Source of the DNA: an uncultured Lachnospiraceae bacterium
GTDB lineage: Bacteria; Bacillota; Clostridia; Lachnospirales; Lachnospiraceae
DNA: 8,781 nucleotides
Assembly (NCBI GenBank): GCA_958444395.1
Contig: CAUCOL010000056.1
Coordinates: 1-8,781 of the forward strand
Direction of reading: 5' to 3'
In this document: positions 1 to 6,457 of the stretch, piece by piece
Layout: each line of letters opens with the position of its first letter
Numbering within the stretch: the stretch's first letter is position 1
Notes under the pieces: generated by a model
Databases searched by the model: none
What the model was told of the DNA's origin: nothing
The model's input: only the letters and a program-made list of their open reading frames with translations
Position numbers and translations under genes: made by a program

Positions 1-1555
1 GCTTTGCACAGTCCACAATATCCGGTGCAAAGCTCCAGCCCCCCCGAAAGGTTTTACAAAGACGGAGACGATTGATCACATCGCTGGTATGGCTGTCAAT
101 CTCTTCCAGACAGCTCTTTAAGTACTCGCTTCTGCGATCCAGCATCCCTGATAATGACAGGATCCTCTGATCCTCCTGTTCATAAATCGCATTGATAAAA
201 CGCTTTGATTTGATCATGTCCAGATCCCGCAGCTGCGTAAAGGTTCTTCCCTTCAGATCCAGACGATATCCGGCGATCCGTGAATCCAGGCTCTTTGCGA
301 TCGAAGACACCGATAAGGTTCCCCGGTTCTGTATACTGTATACCCAGATATCCAGCGTATCCGCATCCTTCCACTGATACTGCGTATTTTCCGGAACCAA
401 CGTGATCCACTTCTGATCCGGTGCTTCCTTCAGGAGTTTATCCTGCAGCCTGGAACCCTCCCAGATCTCCTGTGGTCCCATTACCCAGATAACCTCCTGT
501 GCCGTCCAGTCATACAGTAAAACTGTATGCAGCCGCTTCAAAGTAAGCAGCAGTCCATCGGCACAGATCTTCATATCACTGACCGGTGTCCAGGTCTTCC
601 GATCCCGGTAACGATCCCCCAGCATATCCGCGAGATCGCATCTACGCACAATCTGACCGTTGCGTCTGTCGATCTCCAGAATACAGTCACCCTCATGTTC
701 TGCATCGGATGCCGAAACGACAAATAATGCATCCTCCTTCTGGCAGACTGCCTGTCCGATCGGATACTCCATCAGATATGTCTTATAGATACGGCCCATG
801 TAGTCCATCTCATGATACTGGCAGGACACCGGATGACCATTTTTGCCTGCACGGCTGATCGTTGTATCAGCATACAGAAAACGACCCTGCTCCAATGGGA
901 TCATACCCATTTTGTTGGTTTTTAACTGCAAGGCATAACGCACCTCTCCCATCTGATCCAATGCGATCGGATTAAAATTGATCCCGTTGATCACGGTAAA
1001 TGGAAAATGGGATGCTTTCTGATGTTCCACCTTTGTTACAATATTCTGCTGGTTCAGTGCGATGTCTCTCGCATAGCTCCGCAGATCTCTGCGTGAAAGC
1101 ACCTCTCCCTGCTCATCGATCAGCTCCAGGATCAGCTTATTGGTATATCCCTTATACAAACCGACCACAGGTACCCTGTGACGCGTATTATACGCAGTTT
1201 CTGCACAATAGTCACAGCCCTCCTGCTTTCCCAGCACGCGATAACGCACCTTACACGTCTTCGACGTATTAAACAGCAAAAGTGCCGTCTGCACTGCAAC
1301 CCCATATGGATTCGGAATAACGAGCAGATGCTTGAAGGTAAACAGATGATCATCAAGAATCTTTTCAAATGCCTGATCCCGCATCTGGGTTTTCCATGCC
1401 CCCGGTGTCTCTTTCCGGAATGGCGTATAGATACGCTTCTCTCCCTGTGGGACATATTCACGCAGATGGTTCATATCCAGCTTCTTCAGATCGTCTTCAC
1501 TATAGGTAGTTTTGGTTGCGTTTTTCAGATCAATCCGTCTTTTAAACAATCCCAT
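1..1555 (-). CDS. Arylsulfate sulfotransferase (AssT)-like protein, probably catalytically degenerate, C-terminus cut by window edge
   Basis: An open frame of 518 codons runs from ATG at 1555 to the left edge without a stop, so the C-terminus is missing. Residues about 76-150 resemble the N-terminal Ig-like domain of AssT proteins: NPYG at 82-85, a TAL pair at 90-92, VLGK at 107-110, then H126 and VPVVGLY at 128-134. The rest reads as a beta-propeller with AssT-like blade signatures: LEIDRRNG at 293-300, WVMGPQEIW at 357-365 and YRLDLKG at 430-436. Known AssT enzymes move sulfate between phenols through a histidine intermediate. Here the places where I expect the catalytic histidines hold A269-V270, P324 and W395, so enzyme activity is doubtful. 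There is no signal peptide (start MGLFKRR) and there are 11 cysteines, which suggests a cytoplasmic protein. No clear ribosome binding site precedes ATG 1555; TTG 1561 is an in-frame alternative. The family call rests on motif recall, and the biological role is unknown. Confidence 0.72.
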   Translation of the reverse strand, partial: MGLFKRRIDLKNATKTTYSEDDLKKLDMNHLREYVPQGEKRIYTPFRKETPGAWKTQMRDQAFEKILDDHLFTFKHLLVIPNPYGVAVQTALLLFNTSKTCKVRYRVLGKQEGCDYCAETAYNTRHRVPVVGLYKGYTNKLILELIDEQGEVLSRRDLRSYARDIALNQQNIVTKVEHQKASHFPFTVINGINFNPIALDQMGEVRYALQLKTNKMGMIPLEQGRFLYADTTISRAGKNGHPVSCQYHEMDYMGRIYKTYLMEYPIGQAVCQKEDALFVVSASDAEHEGDCILEIDRRNGQIVRRCDLADMLGDRYRDRKTWTPVSDMKICADGLLLTLKRLHTVLLYDWTAQEVIWVMGPQEIWEGSRLQDKLLKEAPDQKWITLVPENTQYQWKDADTLDIWVYSIQNRGTLSVSSIAKSLDSRIAGYRLDLKGRTFTQLRDLDMIKSKRFINAIYEQEDQRILSLSGMLDRRSEYLKSCLEEIDSHTSDVINRLRLCKTFRGGWSFAPDIVDCAK

Positions 1556-1568
1556 AGACAAATATACT

Positions 1569-1600
1569 GTGCAGTTGTGTCACCTTTGTGACATCTGCAC
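1569..1600 (-). promoter_or_regulatory. Inverted repeat / hairpin in the leader of the AssT-like gene
   Basis: A 6-bp outer stem (1569-1574 with 1595-1600, CTGCAC type) encloses an unequal internal loop and a perfect inner palindrome, TGTCAC-AAAG-GTGACA, at 1578-1593. On the minus strand it ends 13 bases before ATG 1555, and the only Shine-Dalgarno-like string nearby (AAAGGTG) lies inside its loop and stem. It could be a protein operator or an RNA hairpin controlling translation. On the plus strand the hairpin is followed by TTTTCCTTTC, like a terminator, but no plus-strand gene ends here. The rest of the 92-base gap (1601-1647) is a nearly pure A/T tract with no convincing promoter. Confidence 0.5.
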
Positions 1601-1647
1601 TTTTCCTTTCAATTTTTTTAAAATTTTATTTATTTTTTATTACAATG

Positions 1648-3951
1648 TTATAATCGCATCGTCAGCTGAATCCTCTGCTTCTTCAGATCAACACTCATAA
1701 CTTTGACCTCCACAATATCTCCTACACTGACCACATCCAGCGGATGCTTAACAAACTTCTTGTCTGACAGCTGTGAGATATGAACCAGACCATCCTGATG
1801 CACTCCGATGTCTACAAAAGCACCAAAGTCAATGACATTACGGACTGTCCCCTTCAGGATCATCCCCTCTTTCAGGTCTTTCATTTCCAATACATCGGTA
1901 CGAAGGATTGGCTTTGGCATCTCATCACGCGGATCTCTTGCCGGTTTTTCCAACTCCTTCAGGATATCCTCCAGTGTGATCTCACCGATCCCCAGCTCCT
2001 GCGCCATCGCCTTTTTATTCTTCACACGGGCTGCCAGTCCTTTCGCCGCCGGCTTCTTTTCTTCCTGTACAACCGGTGCTCCTGTCTCACCAAAGGCTTT
2101 TGCAAAAGCTGCTCCAAAAGCTGAACCGGTGTTCTTTACAACAAACTCCTTCTTCTTTGGCTTGGCGGACGATTTTCCGGCAGTGCCTGCCTTCGCCGCT
2201 TCTGCCTGCATCTTACGTACATCATCCATCGTCAGCTGCAGCTTCTCCAGTAAGGTATCTGCCGCGGCATACGACTCCGGATGCACGCTGGTTGCATCCA
2301 GTGGATTATCTCCATCCAGAATGCGCATAAAACCGGCACACTGTTCAAATGCCTTTGGACCAAGTTTTGCTACCTTAAGCAGCTGCTTACGATTCGTAAA
2401 TCTTCCGTTTTCCTCACGATATAACACGATATTCTTCGCAATCGCTTTTGAAATACCGGAAATGTATTCTAATAACGAAACTGACGCCGTATTCAGATCC
2501 ACGCCAACTCTGTTTACACAATCTTCTACCACGCCGGTCAAAGTCTCCGACAGCTTTTTCTGATTCATATCATGCTGGTATTGTCCAACACCGATCGACT
2601 GTGGGTCGATCTTAACCAGTTCTGCCAATGGATCCTGCAGTCTTCTTGCGATGGAGGCAGCACTTCTCTGTCCTACATCAAAGTTTGGAAATTCTTCCGT
2701 CGCCAGCTTGCTTGCCGAATAAACCGATGCCCCCGCCTCATTTACGATCACATACTGCACCGGTTTCCTGATCTCCTTTAACATCTCTGCCACAATCTGC
2801 TCAGACTCACGGGACGCTGTACCATTTCCGATCGAGATCAGCGAAATATCATATTGGTCGATCAGTTTCTTCACGGTTGCCTTCGCCTGTTCAACTTTAT
2901 TCTGTGGAGCGGTCGGATAGACCACCGTGGTATCCAGCACTTTGCCGGTTGGATCGACGACTGCCAGCTTGCATCCCGTACGAAATGCCGGATCCCAGCC
3001 AAGTACTGTTTTTCCTGCAATCGGAGGCTGCATCAGTAGCTGCTCCAGATTCTTTCCAAAGACACGGATAGCTCCATCCTCTGCTTTCTCTGTCAGTTCA
3101 TTCCGGATCTCGCGCTCGATCGCCGGAGCGATCAATCGTTTATAGCTGTCCTCCAACGCCTCCTGCAGAGCAGGCTCCGTATTGGGATTTTCTTTTGTCA
3201 CAACCTTTTTATGCAGATACTGCAGGATCCTGTCCTCCGGTGCTGATAATTTAACCGTCAGGATCTTTTCTGCCTCCCCGCGGTTGATCGCCAGTACACG
3301 GTGTCCGGCGATCTTATTGATCTTCTCCTCAAAGGCATAGTACATTTCATAGACCGACTGCACCTTTTCATCCTTTGCCGTAGAAACAACTGTTCCTTCT
3401 TCGGTCGTGACCTTACGGATATAGCTTCGATAATCTGCCTCATCGGATATCTGCTCTGCGATAATATCCTTTGCTCCATTGATCGCATCCTGCACACTCT
3501 TTACTTCTTTTTCTTCACTCAGATAGGCTTTTGCCTCTTCCTCCAGAGACCGGTCTGTCTCCTGTGCCAACAGAATCTGTGCCAGACCATCCAGTCCCTT
3601 TTCCCTGGCGATCGTTGCTCTGGTACGACGTTTTGGTCTGTAAGGACGATACAGATCATCTACGACTACCTGCGTCTGTGCTGCCAGAATCTGCTGCTTT
3701 AACTCTTCTGTCAGTTTCCCCTGTTCCTCTATGGAAGAAAGCACCTGCTGTTTCTTCTCTTCCAGATTTCTCAGATACACCAGCCTCTCGTGAAGATTTC
3801 GCAGCTGTTCGTCATTCAGTGAACCATGTGCCTCTTTTCTGTAACGTGCAATAAATGGAATCGTATTTCCCTCATCGATCAATTTAACGGTTGCTTCTAC
3901 CTGCCAGAGCTGGATCTGAAGTTCCTGCGCAATCTGTTTCTGAATATCCAT
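1648..3951 (-). CDS. tex: Tex family S1-domain RNA-binding protein
   Basis: The 767-residue product has the full Tex architecture. The N-terminal helical region carries TIPFIARYRKE at 30-40 and DDLYRPYRPKRRTRA at 98-112. It is followed by an RNase H-like (YqgF-type) domain with LGWDPAFRTGCKLAVVD at 317-333 and NEAGASVYSASKLA at 404-417. Next come helix-hairpin-helix repeats around 477-545 (SGISKAIAKNIV and FTNRKQLLKV), and then a C-terminal S1 domain at about 694-767 (GTVRNVIDFGAFVDIG). Tex proteins are cytoplasmic, bind nucleic acid through S1, and have been tied to transcription, RNA decay and toxin expression. The protein is longer than the roughly 720 residues I expect, because of an Ala/Lys-rich linker at about 583-655 between the HhH region and S1. 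ATG 3951 is the only good start; its nearest Shine-Dalgarno (GAAAGG, 3966-3971) is 14 bases away, which is unusually far. A 113-base gap with a stem-loop separates it from hom. Confidence 0.96.
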   Translation of the reverse strand: MDIQKQIAQELQIQLWQVEATVKLIDEGNTIPFIARYRKEAHGSLNDEQLRNLHERLVYLRNLEEKKQQVLSSIEEQGKLTEELKQQILAAQTQVVVDDLYRPYRPKRRTRATIAREKGLDGLAQILLAQETDRSLEEEAKAYLSEEKEVKSVQDAINGAKDIIAEQISDEADYRSYIRKVTTEEGTVVSTAKDEKVQSVYEMYYAFEEKINKIAGHRVLAINRGEAEKILTVKLSAPEDRILQYLHKKVVTKENPNTEPALQEALEDSYKRLIAPAIEREIRNELTEKAEDGAIRVFGKNLEQLLMQPPIAGKTVLGWDPAFRTGCKLAVVDPTGKVLDTTVVYPTAPQNKVEQAKATVKKLIDQYDISLISIGNGTASRESEQIVAEMLKEIRKPVQYVIVNEAGASVYSASKLATEEFPNFDVGQRSAASIARRLQDPLAELVKIDPQSIGVGQYQHDMNQKKLSETLTGVVEDCVNRVGVDLNTASVSLLEYISGISKAIAKNIVLYREENGRFTNRKQLLKVAKLGPKAFEQCAGFMRILDGDNPLDATSVHPESYAAADTLLEKLQLTMDDVRKMQAEAAKAGTAGKSSAKPKKKEFVVKNTGSAFGAAFAKAFGETGAPVVQEEKKPAAKGLAARVKNKKAMAQELGIGEITLEDILKELEKPARDPRDEMPKPILRTDVLEMKDLKEGMILKGTVRNVIDFGAFVDIGVHQDGLVHISQLSDKKFVKHPLDVVSVGDIVEVKVMSVDLKKQRIQLTMRL

Positions 3952-3955
3952 TTGT

Positions 3956-3971
3956 CTAAACCATGCCTTTC
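3956..3971 (-). promoter_or_regulatory. Distant ribosome binding site of tex overlapping a two-codon mini-ORF
   Basis: The minus strand reads GAAAGG (3971-3966), one base, then ATG GTT TAG (3964-3956), four bases, then the tex ATG at 3951. GAAAGG is the only purine-rich site before tex. It is too close to the mini-ORF ATG for good initiation and rather far from the real start. It may still serve tex weakly. The mini-ORF may be chance. Confidence 0.3.
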
Positions 3972-3995
3972 TATTATTTATTGCTATAACCAGTC

Positions 3996-4043
3996 AGGGG
4001 CTGTCATAACTATGAACACATCCAGGTTCATATGACAGCCCCT
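3996..4043 (-). terminator. Large stem-loop downstream of hom, terminator-like but without a U-tract
   Basis: A perfect 12-bp stem (AGGGGCTGTCAT at 3996-4007 pairing with 4032-4043) is extended, past a 4-base bulge (4008-4011), by a second 6-bp stem (ATGAAC at 4012-4017 with 4026-4031) around an 8-base loop. It begins 21 bases after the hom stop codon in the direction of transcription, as expected for a terminator or mRNA 3'-end stabiliser. After the stem, however, the minus strand reads GACTGGTTATAG rather than a run of T, and the plus strand has no adjacent T-run either. It may therefore be a weak or attenuating terminator, an RNA processing site, or a copy of a dispersed palindromic repeat. 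Confidence 0.55.
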
Positions 4044-4064
4044 CATTATCATGTTTTATTCGGA

Positions 4065-5279
4065 TCAGAATGTCATACGAACCTTATTAATGACATTCCC
4101 CATCTGCTCTGCAGCTTTCTTATAGGTACCTTCTGAGATTTCCTTTGTTACGAAGCCATACTCATCCTCAAAGCCTGCATCCACTGCTTCTACCTCACCA
4201 AAAGCAGCTTTTACCTTTTCTTCGTTTTCTGCCCTGGAACCACTGACACGTACAAAGAACTTCTCTGTAACATCATCCAGCGGAAGAAGAGCAAGTTTCT
4301 CATGATCCCATAATGTATTGATATTTACATTGACATGCTTAGATGCATCCATTACATCGGATACAACCGCACTGGCTGTTGCCAGCTTGCCGGCACCCTG
4401 ACCATAGAACATAACGTCTCCGACCATGTTTCCTTTTACAAGGATACCGTTAAATACACCATCAACACTGTATAATGGATGCTCATGATTGATCATCATT
4501 GGAGCAACCATCGCGGACACCTTGTCGCCAACTTTCTTGCTGGAACCAAAGATCTTGATCTTTCCACCCAGCTTCTTTGCATATGCGATATCTCTGTCTG
4601 TGATCTTCGTAATACCCTCTGTATAGATATCTTCAAAATCAAGCTGTTTGCCATAGGCAAGAGAAGTAAGGATCGCAATCTTACGACAAGCGTCGTATCC
4701 TTCTACATCTGCCGTAGGATCCTTCTCTGCATATCCCTTATCCTGTGCATCCTTTAATACACTGTCAAAGTCCAGACCCTCATCTGTCATCTTTGTCAGG
4801 ATATAGTTTGTTGTACCGTTCAGAATACCGGAGATCTCTTCAATCTCGTCCGGTGCCAGAGAGGTCTTTAACGGACGAATGATCGGAATACCGCCGCCGA
4901 CACTTGCTTCAAACAGGAAGTTCGCCTGCTTTGACTTCGCCAGTTCCAGTAATTCCGGACCATACGCTGCTACCAGTGCCTTATTGGATGTGCAGACACT
5001 CTTTCCTGCTTCCAGGCAGGTCTTAACGAATTCATATGCCGGATGAATACCGCCCATCGTCTCGACAACGATCTGTACCTCCGGGTCCTCAGCGATAATA
5101 TTAAAATCGTGTACCAGATATTCTTCTACGGGATCTCCCGGAAAATCTCTCAGATCCAGAACATACTTTAATGCTACTTCTTCGCCCACTCTTTTCTGAA
5201 TCAACGCATGATTCTCTTTTAAGATTTCCACTACACCGGATCCTACTGTGCCATAACCTAATACGCTAACTTTAATCAT
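4065..5279 (-). CDS. hom: Homoserine dehydrogenase
   Basis: This 404-residue cytoplasmic enzyme reduces L-aspartate 4-semialdehyde to L-homoserine with NAD(P)H, the branch point to threonine, methionine and isoleucine. The Rossmann dinucleotide motif GYGTVG is at 8-13. SNKALVA at 98-104 holds the conserved Lys100. The substrate region GILNGTTNYIL is at 151-161. The signature GYAEKDPTADVEGYDACRK at 182-200 supplies E185, D196 and K200, which correspond by eye to the known active-site acid and lysine pair. GQGAGKLATASAVVSD at 293-308 is also typical. The C-terminal 65 residues (about 340-404) have a beta-alpha-beta-beta-alpha-beta pattern like an ACT regulatory domain, but lack the usual D-x-x-G ligand loop. 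ATG 5279 is set by a strong AGAGGAAG (5282-5289) two bases upstream of the start. The gene lies 33 bases after prfB with no terminator between them, so the two are probably co-transcribed. Confidence 0.96.
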   Translation of the reverse strand: MIKVSVLGYGTVGSGVVEILKENHALIQKRVGEEVALKYVLDLRDFPGDPVEEYLVHDFNIIAEDPEVQIVVETMGGIHPAYEFVKTCLEAGKSVCTSNKALVAAYGPELLELAKSKQANFLFEASVGGGIPIIRPLKTSLAPDEIEEISGILNGTTNYILTKMTDEGLDFDSVLKDAQDKGYAEKDPTADVEGYDACRKIAILTSLAYGKQLDFEDIYTEGITKITDRDIAYAKKLGGKIKIFGSSKKVGDKVSAMVAPMMINHEHPLYSVDGVFNGILVKGNMVGDVMFYGQGAGKLATASAVVSDVMDASKHVNVNINTLWDHEKLALLPLDDVTEKFFVRVSGSRAENEEKVKAAFGEVEAVDAGFEDEYGFVTKEISEGTYKKAAEQMGNVINKVRMTF

Positions 5280-5312
5280 TACTTCCTCTCTTTCTGCCTT
5301 GCGGCTGACTCC

Positions 5313-6417
5313 TTATTTCGTAATCCATGCCAGATATGCATTTATGAATGGATCTATATTTCCGTCCAAAACGCCCTGTACATTCGATACTTCCTCACTG
5401 GTTCTATGGTCTTTGACCATCGTATACGGCTGCATAACATACGAACGGATCTGGCTGCCCCAGCCGATCTCCTTCGCTTCACCACGAATGCCGTCCGCCT
5501 TTGCCTGCTGCTCCTGCTGCTTCAGAATAAACAGCTTTGCTTTTAACATCTGCATCGCCTTGTCTTTATTCATATGCTGGGAACGTTCATTCTGACACTG
5601 TACCACGATTCCGGTCGGGAAATGCGTGATACGGATTGCAGACGATGTCTTATTGATATGCTGTCCGCCGGCTCCACTGGAACGATAGGTGTCGATACGG
5701 ATATCATCATCATCGATCTCAATATCCAGATCTTTCTCAATGTCCGGCATCACATCGCAGGACACAAAGGATGTCTGTCTCTTGCCGGCAGCATTAAACG
5801 GCGAAATACGCACCAGACGATGCACACCATGCTCAGACTTCAGATAACCATATGCATTCAGTCCTGTGATCTGCAGTGTAACGGATTTATACCCCGCCTC
5901 GTCGCCATCCAGATAATCCAGCATGTCTACCTGATAGCCTTTTTTCTCTGCCCAGCGCTGATACATACGGCATAACATGCTCGCCCAGTCACAGCTTTCT
6001 GTTCCACCGGCTCCGGCATGCAGGGTCAGGATCGCATTCTCCTGATCGTATTCACCGCAAAGTAACGTTTCGATCCGCAGATCCTCAAACTCCTTCTCAA
6101 AGCTCTGAAATGTCTCCTCGATCTCCGGAAGCATCTGCGCATCATTCTCTTCCTCCGCGATCTCGATCAGCGTCAGGGTATCTTCCCGGTCGCTGCACAG
6201 CTTTTCATAGCGTTCGATCACTGTTTTTAGCTTCTTACTCTCCTGTACGATAGCGGTAGACTTATCCGGATCATCCCAAAAGCCCGGATCCTCCATCATC
6301 TTATCTAATTCTTCGACCCTGTCTCTTTTATTAGCGAGGTCAAAGTGAATTCCCCATTTCCTGCAATGGCTTATCATAATTTGATAATGCAAGTTTGATA
6401 TTATCAAATTCTACCAT
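5313..6417 (-). CDS. prfB: Peptide chain release factor 2 (RF2), expressed by programmed +1 frameshift
   Basis: RF2 reads UAA and UGA stop codons on the ribosome and triggers peptide release. The gene has two parts: a 25-codon zero-frame leader from ATG 6417 to CTT (6345-6343) followed by in-frame TGA, and the main frame, which resumes with GAC at 6341 after base 6342 is skipped. The joined product is 367 residues. In this numbering the stop-recognition tripeptide SPF is at 205-207 and the catalytic GGQ at 250-252, exactly as I recall for E. coli RF2, so the join is right. Position 246 is Ser (RSSGAGGQ). The N-terminal text DLANKRDRVEELDKMM after the shift and PGFWDDP are typical RF2. The start is fixed by a strong AGAGGTGA site 5 bases upstream. 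Reading only the main frame would give a false N-terminus at a TTG (6407). The gene sits 40 bases after secA, a pairing familiar from Firmicutes. Confidence 0.97.
6340..6354 (-). promoter_or_regulatory. Programmed +1 frameshift site of prfB (CTT TGA C)
   Basis: On the minus strand GGG AAT TCA CTT TGA C marks the RF2 autoregulatory site: slow reading of UGA when RF2 is scarce lets the CUU tRNA slip onto UUU, continuing with GAC. The slippery CTTTGAC is intact. In E. coli, as I recall, the stimulatory internal Shine-Dalgarno is AGGGGG three bases before CTT. Here the closest is GGGG ending six bases before CTT, so the stimulator looks weaker or displaced. Confidence 0.93.
6378..6410 (-). repeat. 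11-bp perfect inverted repeat inside the prfB leader codons
   Basis: AATTTGATAAT (6378-6388) and ATTATCAAATT (6400-6410) are exact inverted copies with an 11-base spacer, covering codons 3-14 of the prfB zero-frame leader. The spacer holds a further TTTGAT, which makes a second, overlapping palindrome, TTTGATA-T-TATCAAA (6394-6408). The two folds are mutually exclusive because they share one arm. The stem is almost all A-U, so an RNA hairpin would be weak. Function is unknown. Confidence 0.6.
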
Positions 6418-6422
6418 CTTAA

Positions 6423-6430
6423 TCACCTCT
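6423..6430 (-). promoter_or_regulatory. Ribosome binding site of prfB
   Basis: AGAGGTGA on the minus strand, with TTAAG between it and ATG 6417, is a near-ideal Shine-Dalgarno. It decides the prfB start, placing it in the short frame that ends at the in-frame TGA and not in the long main frame. Confidence 0.88.
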
Positions 6431-6457
6431 TTCAAAAAATCAAAACAATAATATTCT

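Noticed and set aside
1178..1591. 137-codon plus-strand open frame ending next to the terminator-like hairpin at 1569-1600
   Set aside because: The hairpin plus TTTTCC made a real plus-strand gene tempting, but the frame is Cys/His/Ile-rich, overlaps the conserved AssT-like N-terminal domain, runs into the hairpin itself and lacks a good start.
1578..1593. TGTCA-N6-TGACA as a TnrA or CRP/FNR-type operator
   Set aside because: TnrA sites need N7 spacing and CRP sites have TGTGA/TCACA halves. Neither fits well enough to name a regulator, so only an unassigned palindrome is reported.
1808..2563. 251-codon open frame on the plus strand
   Set aside because: It lies wholly antisense to the HhH, linker and S1 part of tex, has low-complexity Ser/Phe/Ala content typical of a shadow frame, and has no ribosome binding site or recognisable domain.
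6342..6407. prfB start at the TTG (6407) of the long frame
   Set aside because: The upstream part of that frame reads as nonsense and has no ribosome binding site. The +1 frameshift join from ATG 6417 gives the correct RF2 N-terminus and puts SPF and GGQ at the expected residue numbers.
6378..6410. Fur/PerR-type box from the TGATAAT and ATTATCA halves
   Set aside because: The halves match a Fur-like box, but the spacer is far too long for the 7-1-7 arrangement and the site is inside the prfB coding sequence.
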